The translations under genes and the position numbers were made by a program. Below the pieces are notes generated by a model, which was not told the origin of the DNA, did not search any database, and was given only the letters and a program-made list of their open reading frames with translations. Shown one piece after another: positions 1 to 5,700 of a DNA stretch of 6,717 nt. The DNA comes from an uncultured Clostridia bacterium (GTDB taxonomy: Bacteria; Bacillota_A; Clostridia; Christensenellales; Aristaeellaceae). The stretch's first letter is position 1. Each line of letters starts with the position of its first letter. The stretch is taken from NCBI GenBank assembly GCA_945871545.1, contig CAMBWJ010000103.1, positions 1 to 6,717 on the forward strand. Reading direction: 5' to 3'.

Positions 1-1
1 G

Positions 2-634
2 CCGCTGACCTCCATCGTCGGCTACGCGGAGATCATGAAGCAGCATGTGGCCCCGGAGCGGGACTGGCCGGAGCTGGTGGAGTACATCTATGCCGAGGGC
101 AGCCGCATGATCCGCCTGGTGGAGGACATCCTGCTGATCTCCCGCCTGGACAGCGGCAGCGCCCGCAGCCACTGCGAAATCATCGATCTCAAGCAGATCG
201 CCCAGGAGGCGGCCGAGCGCTTCCGCCCGGTCGCGCGCGCGAGCCAGGTGGAGCTGCACTTCCAGGTGGAATCGGCCCGCATCTTCGCCACGCGGCAGAT
301 CGCCGAGGAGATCCTCGCCAACCTGATCGACAACGCCATCAAGTACAACCGCGAGGGCGGCAGCGTGTGCGTGGAGGCCCGGGAGACCGGGAGCGAGACG
401 TTGCTGACCGTGCGGGACACGGGCATCGGCATCCGTCACGAGGATCAGCCCCGCATCTTCGAGCGCTTCTTCCGCGTGGACAAGAGCCACTCCAAGGCCA
501 CCGGCGGCACAGGCCTGGGCCTGTCCATCGTCAAGCACGCCGTGCAGCTTCTTGGCGGCAGCATCGATCTGCAGAGCGAACCCAACGTGGGCACCGCGAT
601 CACCGTGCACTTCCCCTGGCAGGCCGCGCCGTGA
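2..634 (+). CDS. Sensor histidine kinase, C-terminal part (5' end outside window)
   Basis: This is the cytoplasmic catalytic half of a two-component sensor kinase, which autophosphorylates on a histidine and passes the phosphate to a response regulator. The frame is open from base 2. The first visible residues, PLTSIVGYAEIM, are the end of the HisKA H-box; the leading Pro fits the Pro of HExxxP, so the phospho-accepting His should lie five residues before the window edge. The HATPase domain follows, in fragment numbering: N-box EEILANLIDNAIKYN (about 102-116), G1 box DTGIGI (about 139-144), F-box around RFF (about 155) and G2 box GGTGLGL (about 168-174). The protein ends shortly after GTAITVHFPW, as usual for PhoR/WalK-like kinases. 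The sensor part and the partner regulator are not visible, so the signal cannot be named. It ends convergent to the leftward metal-related operon, with no evidence of a functional link. Family assignment is secure; the specific identity is not. Confidence 0.95.
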   Translation, partial: PLTSIVGYAEIMKQHVAPERDWPELVEYIYAEGSRMIRLVEDILLISRLDSGSARSHCEIIDLKQIAQEAAERFRPVARASQVELHFQVESARIFATRQIAEEILANLIDNAIKYNREGGSVCVEARETGSETLLTVRDTGIGIRHEDQPRIFERFFRVDKSHSKATGGTGLGLSIVKHAVQLLGGSIDLQSEPNVGTAITVHFPWQAAP

Positions 635-655
635 GCACAGCCGAATCCATACAAA

Positions 656-693
656 AAACCAGCGCCGTTCCGAAAATGGAATGGCGCTGGTTT
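656..693. terminator. Bidirectional intrinsic terminator between convergent genes
   Basis: Two 16-base arms, 656-671 and 678-693, pair fully with one G-U wobble around a six-base loop (672-677). The arms start and end with AAACC and GGTTT. On the minus strand the stem is followed by six U (complement of 653-658), a strong terminator for the leftward operon that ends at 703. On the plus strand the stem runs into TTTGTCTTTC, a weaker U-rich tract that serves the kinase gene ending at 634. The position between two converging stop codons supports a shared terminator. Confidence 0.9.
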
Positions 694-702
694 GTCTTTC
701 AT

Positions 703-2280
703 TCAGTAGCAGCAGCTGTACCCGGAAATGGGAATGCTGGGCGCTTCCGTGGCAACGGGCGCGGGGTCGCAGCAGCTTCCACCGACATACGTCGAGGTGG
801 AACCCACCGGGTCGCAACAGCTCCCGCTGACATACGTCGAAGTGGAGCTTGCGGACGTAACTGGGTCGCAGCAGCTTCCACTGACATAGACAGTTGTATC
901 AGTGGCGGCCTCCGCCAGCGCATCCGCGCCAACGTCGAGCTCCACGCCCTGCGCCGCCGCAGCCTCCGCCACATCCTCCACCACATAGATGCTGCTGCGG
1001 ATCATGCCCATCCAGCAGGTGTAGGGAACCACGCCGGTTTGCGCAGGCGTGAACTCCACGATGTTCTCCCCCGCCGCAAGCGGGATGTCCAGATTGTAAG
1101 CGGGCACGATGATCTCGTTGTTGCAGCCGGTGAGCCTATTCTCGTCGGCATATATCGTCCACTTCACGGGAACGCCGGCCTGCACGGTGATCACTGGATA
1201 GCTGCCGTAGTCCACCTCGGAGTAGACGTACTGCACGCCGTCGCGCACAACGGCATAGCCATCCTCGCACATGGGAGCCGCCGCCACGCCCACGCCCGCC
1301 AGCGCCAGGCCGCTCACCAGCATGCTCATGCCCATCAGCACCACCAGCACCGCCGATACGATGCGCATGGGCCGGGCGAATTTCTGGTTCAGCTTGCCGC
1401 CGATCAGGCCGATGCACAGCATCAGCGGCACGGTGCCCAGGCTGAAGCACAGCATGGACAGCGCGCCCATCCACCAGCTTCCGGTGGAGAGGGCGTAGAG
1501 CTGCATGGACTGCAGCGGGCCGCAGGGCATCAAGCCGTTGGCCAGGCCGATGATGAAGGAGGAGTGCCCCGCGCTCCTGCCCATGATGCGCTGGCTCAGG
1601 CCCTTGGGCATGCTGAGGGTGAAGCGCCGCAGCCAGGCGAAGCCGCCCAGCAGGTTCAGCGCCATGATGATCATGAAGGCCGCCGCAGCGATCTGAATGC
1701 AGGCCTTGACGGTGCTGCTGATGCTGATGGCCATGCCCAACGCGCCCACGATGCCGCCGATCACCGTGTAGGAGATCACGCGGCCCAGGTTGTACATCAG
1801 ATTTGCCCGCGCGGGCCTGCGCCCCTTCTGGGCGGCGCTTGCGCTCTGGGCGATGTTGATGCCGCCGCACATGGCCACGCAGTGCAGCGAGGTCATCAGG
1901 CCCAGCGCCAGCAGCATGCCCAGGCTCATGCCCGCGCGCGCCACCGGGAACGCGCTCATCCAGTCGGCCACCACCGTGCAGGTCATCAGCCAGTAGATCG
2001 CGCCCAGCGCCAGCAGCAGCAGAACCAGCTGAAGCGCGTCCTTCCACAGCGGGCGGCGCTTCTTTTCGGCAACGAGGGTGTAGCCCGCGTCCGCAATCCG
2101 CGCGGAAATCCGTTCCAGCGGCAGCGCGTCCGCATCCCACAGCGCCGTCAGCGTGCCCCTGCGGAAGCTGACGCGCACATCCTTCAGCCCGTTCAGCTGC
2201 CGGACTGCGCCCGCGACGGCGGATTCACAGTGCACGCAGTGCATGCCCTCCACCTGCCAGGTCTTGCGAATGTAGCCCAT
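703..2280 (-). CDS. HMA / SafE-like membrane / cupredoxin fusion protein with Cys-Cys tail
   Basis: A 525-residue membrane protein, probably for metal (copper-like) or thiol handling; substrate unknown. Visible parts in order: an HMA domain (about 1-70) with GMHCVHC, ligands Cys15 and Cys18; a SafE/UreH-type transmembrane core (about 82-335, roughly seven hydrophobic segments) with SLHCVAMCGG (131-140) and MPCGP (251-255); a cupredoxin-like domain (about 345-435) with Cys386 and CWMGM (Cys422, Met424, Met426) as likely ligands; and a low-complexity tail with Cys pairs at 470-471, 488-489, 503-504 and 523-524. Seven membrane segments would put HMA inside and the cupredoxin and tail outside. 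The stop of the upstream DUF2318 gene leaves only two bases before this ATG. GGAAGG (2291-2296) inside that gene, ten bases upstream, is the ribosome site, so translation is probably coupled. Databases usually call this family 'sulfite exporter TauE/SafE', a name that should not be read as a proven substrate. Domains are clear; function is inferred. Confidence 0.93.
   Translation of the reverse strand: MGYIRKTWQVEGMHCVHCESAVAGAVRQLNGLKDVRVSFRRGTLTALWDADALPLERISARIADAGYTLVAEKKRRPLWKDALQLVLLLLALGAIYWLMTCTVVADWMSAFPVARAGMSLGMLLALGLMTSLHCVAMCGGINIAQSASAAQKGRRPARANLMYNLGRVISYTVIGGIVGALGMAISISSTVKACIQIAAAAFMIIMALNLLGGFAWLRRFTLSMPKGLSQRIMGRSAGHSSFIIGLANGLMPCGPLQSMQLYALSTGSWWMGALSMLCFSLGTVPLMLCIGLIGGKLNQKFARPMRIVSAVLVVLMGMSMLVSGLALAGVGVAAAPMCEDGYAVVRDGVQYVYSEVDYGSYPVITVQAGVPVKWTIYADENRLTGCNNEIIVPAYNLDIPLAAGENIVEFTPAQTGVVPYTCWMGMIRSSIYVVEDVAEAAAAQGVELDVGADALAEAATDTTVYVSGSCCDPVTSASSTSTYVSGSCCDPVGSTSTYVGGSCCDPAPVATEAPSIPISGYSCCY
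764..888 (-). repeat. Three-copy in-frame repeat encoding YVSGSCCDP units
   Basis: Near-identical copies lie at 764-801 and 809-846 (38 bases each), with a shorter one at 863-888. Copy starts are 45 and 54 bases apart, both multiples of three, so the reading frame is kept. On the minus strand each encodes (Y)V(S/G)GSCCDP. Spacers are Ser/Thr rich (such as VTSASSTST and VGSTST). The last copy is followed by a TEAP-type linker and a final SGYSCCY. The copies differ mainly at synonymous or conservative sites, consistent with internal duplication kept by selection on the Cys-Cys-Asp-Pro core. Confidence 0.9.
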
Positions 2281-2282
2281 AC

Positions 2283-2831
2283 TTAAAACGCCTTCCAGTT
2301 CTTAAAGGAGGATGCCGCCTGCGCAAGCACTTCCTCCGGAACGACGAGCTGCGCGCCGTCGTTTGCATACTCCGTCACCGGCATCGGATTGCAGCCACCG
2401 GACACCTTGCCCACCGAGCTCAGCGGGAAGCGGTTGCCGCAGTTCTGGCACACCAGCGCGCCGTTCTGATACTCGAAGTAGGCGTAGGGCGAGCCCGCGC
2501 ACACCTGGCAGGTGTTGTAAGCCAGCTGGGGCGCGCCCGCACCGTCGACCAGCGCGATCAGCTGCATGGCTGTGCCGTCCTGCTCCCAGTCGACGAACAG
2601 CGGCTGCTCCGTCAGGCCGGACAGCGGAATCGCCAGGCCCTCCACCGCCGCTTCGGCGGTCTCCGCCTTCGCAGCCGTCTCCACGACGGGAACCTCCGTC
2701 GCAGGAGCCTCCGTCACAGGGGCCTCCGTGGCCGGAGCCTCGGTGGCTGCGGGCGTCTTGCTGCCGCAGGCCGCAAGCGTCAGAACCAGTGCACACATCA
2801 ACGCAATCAGCTTCACAATCTTCCCGTTCAT
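2283..2831 (-). CDS. DUF2318-type cysteine-rich lipoprotein
   Basis: A 182-residue exported lipoprotein. Residues 1-22 form a lipoprotein signal peptide (MNGKIVK, a hydrophobic stretch, lipobox LAAC) with Cys22 as the lipidated residue. A Thr-Glu-Ala-Pro repeat linker (about 28-50) separates the anchor from the folded part. The C-terminal domain (about 75-160) has the DUF2318 / FtrD-like pattern: YNTCQVC (Cys108, Cys111), LVCQNCGNRF (Cys128, Cys131) and SGGCNPMPV (Cys147). Members of this family are described as Fe-S-containing membrane proteins in iron or redox systems; metal binding here is inferred from the cysteines. The start at 2831 is chosen because GAGGG (2839-2843) sits seven bases upstream and it begins a proper signal peptide. 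The open frame continues upstream to 3011, but that part crosses the promoter. It is first in an operon with the HMA/SafE/cupredoxin gene and is probably its extracellular partner. Confidence 0.92.
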   Translation of the reverse strand: MNGKIVKLIALMCALVLTLAACGSKTPAATEAPATEAPVTEAPATEVPVVETAAKAETAEAAVEGLAIPLSGLTEQPLFVDWEQDGTAMQLIALVDGAGAPQLAYNTCQVCAGSPYAYFEYQNGALVCQNCGNRFPLSSVGKVSGGCNPMPVTEYANDGAQLVVPEEVLAQAASSFKNWKAF

Positions 2832-2838
2832 GTTCTTT

Positions 2839-2843
2839 CCCTC
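2839..2843 (-). promoter_or_regulatory. Ribosome binding site fixing the lipoprotein start
   Basis: Minus-strand GAGGG within AGAGGGAAAG lies seven bases before the ATG at 2831. It decides between this start and longer in-frame alternatives up to 3011, which have no comparable site and lie upstream of the promoter. Confidence 0.75.
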
Positions 2844-2891
2844 TTCTTTGCCCCGATTGGGGACCGTCGCAATGATTTCCAGTGTTTCCCG

Positions 2892-2908
2892 ATACCCGGT
2901 AGAGGTAT
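2892..2908 (-). promoter_or_regulatory. CsoR-like operator (inverted repeat) at the leftward operon start
   Basis: The minus strand reads ATACCTCTACCGGGTAT, an interrupted inverted repeat with ATACC and GGTAT arms. It overlaps the last bases of the -10 box and covers the expected transcription start, an ideal position for a repressor. The TACC...GGGTA pattern resembles operators bound by CsoR-family repressors (copper-sensing CsoR, persulfide-sensing CstR) in Bacillota. The likeness is from memory of that pattern, not a computed match. No regulator gene lies in the window. Confidence 0.5.
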
Positions 2909-2934
2909 TATAGCACATTATCCCATTTCGTAAA
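2907..2934 (-). promoter_or_regulatory. Promoter of the leftward DUF2318-SafE operon
   Basis: A perfect TATAAT -10 (complement of 2907-2912) is preceded, 16 bases upstream, by TTTACG (complement of 2929-2934), which matches four of six bases of a -35. Transcription would start near 2900, leaving a leader of about 70 bases before the lipoprotein ATG. Confidence 0.75.
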
Positions 2935-3024
2935 TAGGTTTCATAGGTTATAAAAGAATGAACAATTCCTGAACGGCCGTCGGGGCGGAAAAAATGACGC
3001 AATCCTGACAAATCGGCGAAGCCG

Positions 3025-3053
3025 TTGACCGCATCCGCCGCCGATGCTATAAT
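3025..3053 (+). promoter_or_regulatory. Promoter of the GtrA / secreted-protein pair
   Basis: TTGACC (3025-3030), a 17-base spacer and TATAAT (3048-3053) form a near-consensus housekeeping promoter. Transcription would start near 3060, about 23 bases before the chosen GtrA-family start. It is divergent from the leftward operon promoter and about 90 bases from it. The bases between hold no gene. Confidence 0.88.
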
Positions 3054-3082
3054 GAAGGGGATTAAATGAGAGAAGTATGCAT

Positions 3083-3538
3083 ATGAAACGTTTGAAGGAA
3101 TTCTTGAGGAGCGACCGCTTCCGCGAGCTCTTCGTCTACTGCGTGGCCGGGGTGCTGACCACCGCGATCAACTATGGCGTGTATGCCGCAATCACCCAGG
3201 GCTGGGCCGCCATCACCGGCGGCGCGGCGGATCATCCCACGCTGATCCTGGTGGCGAACATCCTCGCGTGGGTGCTGTCGGTGGCATTTGCGTTCTGGAC
3301 CAACAAGAAGTACGTGTTCCGCAGCCCGCTCTGGACGCGGGAGGTGCTGCGCCGGGAGGTGCCGGGCTTCGTGACCGCGCGCCTGCTGTCCCTGGGCTTC
3401 GACGTGGTGTTTGTGGAGGGCTGCGTGCTGCTGCTGGGCATGAACCACCTGATCGCCAAGCTGCTCTCCAACGTCATCGTCGTGATCCTCAACTACTTTG
3501 CAAGCAAATTCTGGATCTTCCGCCGGAGGGACTCCTGA
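3083..3538 (+). CDS. GtrA-family membrane protein
   Basis: A 151-residue polytopic membrane protein with four predicted hydrophobic segments (about 13-38, 53-73, 95-119 and 121-142), the size and layout of the GtrA family (PF04138). Family landmarks are FWTNKKYVFR (71-80), after the second segment, and NYFASKFWIF (137-146) at the C-terminus. GtrA-like proteins are thought to help move polyprenyl-phosphate-linked sugars across the membrane for glycosylation of cell-surface polysaccharide or teichoic acid. No glycosyltransferase is adjacent, so the sugar pathway is unknown. The start is uncertain: ATG codons occur at 3077 and 3083, two codons apart. The second is preferred because GAGAGAAG (3068-3075) lies seven bases before it and only one before the first. 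It is followed after 33 bases by a secreted-protein gene, probably in the same transcript. Confidence 0.9.
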   Translation: MKRLKEFLRSDRFRELFVYCVAGVLTTAINYGVYAAITQGWAAITGGAADHPTLILVANILAWVLSVAFAFWTNKKYVFRSPLWTREVLRREVPGFVTARLLSLGFDVVFVEGCVLLLGMNHLIAKLLSNVIVVILNYFASKFWIFRRRDS

Positions 3539-3571
3539 GGAGCAGATCCATCTCAGACAAGGAGCAAATCT

Positions 3572-4177
3572 ATGAAGCAATTCATCTGTGCGCTGCTGGC
3601 GCTGACGCTGCTGTGCTGCGGCGCGCTGGCCCAGGAGGCGAGCGTCACTGCCGAATCCACCGCCACGGTTTCAGCGGAACCCGACAACGCCTTTGCCCCG
3701 GCGCAGGTCATCACTGCGGACGCAGAGGAAACTCCCGAGGCCACCGAGGCTCCGGAGGAGGAGCCTGCCGTGGAGCCGACCTACCTGACCCTCGCCTTTG
3801 AGGACGGCTTCTCGCTGGAGCTGCCCGCCGACTGGCTGCACTACGAGGTCAGCGACGAGATGGCCCAGAGCGGCGTGCTGTACTGCCTGAGCGATGCGGC
3901 CGCGAATCGCTGGCTCTACATCCAGAGCTGGAGCACCGACTGCGCCGATATCGACGCCCTCTGCGCGCTGATCCGGGAGACCGCCCAGCCCCAGACCTCC
4001 GGCGTATACGAATTCAACGGCACGCAGTTCGTCGTCTACGACCTCACCGACGAGGACGTGAGCTGCTGCGCCGCGCTGCTGAACGACCGGGTGCTGAACT
4101 TCGTGTTCACGCCCCAGTCCGATTCGGACTTCATGGTCATTGCCGCCCGCATCATCGGCACCTTCACGGTGCTGTAA
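3572..4177 (+). CDS. Secreted protein of unknown function
   Basis: A 201-residue protein not recognised as a named family. It has a Sec signal peptide (about 1-20) ending in ALA before Gln21; no lipobox is present, because Leu and Cys precede Cys15 and Cys16. An acidic, Thr/Pro/Glu-rich linker follows (about 22-70, with EATEAPEEEPAVEP). A folded domain (about 71-201) runs from TYLTLAFEDGFSLELPADW to a C-terminal IIGTFTVL strand. Alternating beta-type segments and the opening 'DGFSLELPADW' recall PsbP/Mog1-like extracytoplasmic domains, but this is only an impression. The mature part has cysteines at 105, 124, 131, 165 and 166. AAGGAG (3559-3564) sits seven bases before the ATG. It is probably co-transcribed with the GtrA-family gene and is followed by a terminator. 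Confidence 0.85.
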   Translation: MKQFICALLALTLLCCGALAQEASVTAESTATVSAEPDNAFAPAQVITADAEETPEATEAPEEEPAVEPTYLTLAFEDGFSLELPADWLHYEVSDEMAQSGVLYCLSDAAANRWLYIQSWSTDCADIDALCALIRETAQPQTSGVYEFNGTQFVVYDLTDEDVSCCAALLNDRVLNFVFTPQSDSDFMVIAARIIGTFTVL

Positions 4178-4197
4178 GCCGGACAACTGCATTCCAG

Positions 4198-4226
4198 ACT
4201 GGCCTGTTCCATCAGGTCAGTTTTTT
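4198..4226 (+). terminator. Intrinsic terminator after the secreted-protein gene
   Basis: A nine-base-pair stem, ACTGGCCTG (4198-4206) with CAGGTCAGT (4213-4221) and one G-U pair, has a six-base loop and runs directly into six T (4221-4226). It lies 20 bases after the stop at 4177 and separates this unit from the MATE gene. Confidence 0.9.
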
Positions 4227-4257
4227 CATGCGCTAGAGGAATTAACAGCTTCGCTTC

Positions 4258-4263
4258 TATAAT
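4258..4263 (+). promoter_or_regulatory. Possible -10 box for the MATE gene
   Basis: A perfect TATAAT lies in an AT-rich stretch after the terminator, 33 bases before the MATE start. No good -35 is found at the usual spacing: the sequence there is AGAGGA, and TTAACA (4242-4247) is too close. A promoter is expected here because the upstream transcript terminates, but it would be a weak or activator-dependent one. Confidence 0.5.
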
Positions 4264-4295
4264 AAGGTATCGAATCTGTACGGAGGGGACCGGCC

Positions 4296-5669
4296 ATGAC
4301 GCAGGCGGAGTTGCACTATCGGAGGATGACCCAAACCCCGGTGGAGCGCCTGATCGTCTCGCTGTCCGTGCCGACGATCATCAGCATGCTCATCTCGAAC
4401 ATCTACAACCTGGCCGACACCTACTTCGTGGGTTCGCTGGGGGTGAGCGCCAGCGGCGCGGTGGGCGTGGTGTTCACGCTGATGACGGTGCTGCAGGCCA
4501 TCGGCTTCATGCTGGGCCACGGCGCGGGCAGCGTGATCTCTCGTCTTTTGGCGAAGCAGGACGCGGACGCAGCCTCCCACTACGCCTCCACCAGCTTCTT
4601 TCTGGCCATCGGCGTGGGCGCACTGTTTCTGCTGCTGGGCATCCCGCTGATCGACTCGCTGATGCGCGCGATGGGCAGCACAGCCACCATCCTCCCCTAC
4701 GCCCGGAGCTACGGCGTGTGGATTCTCGCTGCCGCGCCGATGCTGATCTCCTCGCTGGTGCTGAACAACGTGCTGCGCTACGAGGGCATGGCCTTCTACG
4801 CCATGATCGGCCTGAGCCTGGGCGCGATCCTGAACATGGTCGGCGACCCGATCTTCATCTACGGCCTGCACATGGGCGTATCCGGCGCGGGGCTAAGCAC
4901 GGCGCTGAGCCAGACGGTGAGCTTCATCGTGCTGCTGGTGCTGTTCCAGCGACATGCCCAGAGCCGCCTGTCTCCCCGGAACTTCTCCGCGAACCTGCAT
5001 ACCATCTGGGACATCCTGTCCACCGGCTTTCCCAACCTGTTCCGTCAGGGCCTGATGAGCGTCTCCAGCGGCGTGCTGAACCACTGCGCCGGGGTCTACG
5101 GCGACGCCTGCGTTTCGGCCATGGCCATCACCGCCCGCTGCCAGTCCTTCATGCTGGGCATTGCCATCGGCGTGTGCCAGGGCTTCCAGCCGGTGGCCGG
5201 CTTCAACTATCAGGCGCAGAAGTACGCCCGTCTGCGCAGGGCGTTCCGCTTCACCTTCCTGACGACGGTCGCAATCCTTGCGCTGCTGGGCTGCGGGGGC
5301 TGCATCTTCGCGCCCCAGATCGTGACGCGCTTTCAGAGCGATCCTGAGGTGCTGCGCATCGGCAGCCGCGCGCTGCGGCTGGCGAGCCTGGGCCTGGTGT
5401 TCTCCGCGCTGAACCTCTCCCCCAGCATGCTGTTTCAGACCTGCGGGCTGAAGGGGCGGGCGCTGCTGCTGGCGACCCTGCGCGGCGGACTGTGCTTCAT
5501 TCCGCTGCTGCTGATCCTCGCGCCGCTGCTGGGCGTGACGGGACTTCAGCTGGCCCAGCCCTGCGCGGACGTGCTGACGGGCCTCATCTCCCTGCCCTTC
5601 GCGCTGCGCTTCTTCCGGGATCTCCCCCGCGAAGACATTCTCACCGCCGCCGACGGCAAGGCTGCATAA
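4296..5669 (+). CDS. MATE-family efflux transporter
   Basis: A 457-residue membrane antiporter that would export drugs, dyes or metabolites in exchange for Na+ or H+. The length and about twelve hydrophobic segments in two homologous halves fit the family. Landmarks are the N-terminal VPTIISMLISNIYNLADTYF (25-44) with Asp41, and GDPIFIYGLHMGVSGAGLST (183-202) at the end of the first half. In the second half, CQGFQPVAGFNYQAQKY (294-310) corresponds to the conserved GxxPxxGxNxGAxxY region, with Gln306 where Gly is common. These features are closest to the MepA-like branch of Bacillota MATE proteins. GGAGGGG (4282-4288) precedes the ATG with normal spacing. The next gene starts 31 bases after the stop with no terminator between, so they probably share a transcript. 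The substrate cannot be told from sequence. Confidence 0.95.
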   Translation: MTQAELHYRRMTQTPVERLIVSLSVPTIISMLISNIYNLADTYFVGSLGVSASGAVGVVFTLMTVLQAIGFMLGHGAGSVISRLLAKQDADAASHYASTSFFLAIGVGALFLLLGIPLIDSLMRAMGSTATILPYARSYGVWILAAAPMLISSLVLNNVLRYEGMAFYAMIGLSLGAILNMVGDPIFIYGLHMGVSGAGLSTALSQTVSFIVLLVLFQRHAQSRLSPRNFSANLHTIWDILSTGFPNLFRQGLMSVSSGVLNHCAGVYGDACVSAMAITARCQSFMLGIAIGVCQGFQPVAGFNYQAQKYARLRRAFRFTFLTTVAILALLGCGGCIFAPQIVTRFQSDPEVLRIGSRALRLASLGLVFSALNLSPSMLFQTCGLKGRALLLATLRGGLCFIPLLLILAPLLGVTGLQLAQPCADVLTGLISLPFALRFFRDLPREDILTAADGKAA

Positions 5670-5687
5670 TCATCGCCGACATTTGAC

Positions 5688-5693
5688 GAGGTG
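5688..5693 (+). promoter_or_regulatory. Ribosome binding site fixing the dehydratase start
   Basis: GAGGTG lies seven bases before the ATG at 5701. A longer in-frame TTG start at 5683 would place this site inside the coding region and add a non-conserved MTRCNC extension, so 5701 is taken as the start. Confidence 0.75.
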
Positions 5694-5700
5694 CAATTGC

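Noticed and set aside
764..888. CRISPR-like spaced repeats
   Set aside because: The copies are in frame inside a coding region, have spacers of only about 7 and 16 bases and vary at synonymous sites; they encode a protein repeat.
367..2286. Long open frame (639 codons) on the plus strand
   Set aside because: It overlaps the end of the kinase and lies antisense to the SafE fusion gene. Its product is His/Ala/Arg/Gln-rich with no domain, typical of the reverse strand of GC-rich coding DNA, and the minus-strand protein has clear domains.
703..2831. Complete Ftr-type iron uptake operon (FtrABCD)
   Set aside because: Only an FtrD-like (DUF2318) domain and a cupredoxin domain are present. No P19-like FtrA or typical FTR1 permease with REXXE motifs is seen.
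2312..2875. Plus-strand frame of 187 codons opposite the lipoprotein gene
   Set aside because: Its product is Pro/Ser/Arg-rich low complexity, which is the antisense image of the TEAP linker and lipoprotein domain.
2832..3011. N-terminal extension of the DUF2318 lipoprotein frame
   Set aside because: This part covers the operon promoter and operator and would bury the lipoprotein signal peptide; the ATG at 2831 has a good ribosome site and a proper signal sequence.
4718..5347. Plus-strand frame of 209 codons inside the MATE gene
   Set aside because: It is a shifted-frame shadow of the transporter, with Arg/Pro/His-rich content and no motif.
5683..5700. TTG start adding six residues to TcdA
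   Set aside because: The extension covers the ribosome binding site of the ATG at 5701 and is not typical of the family.
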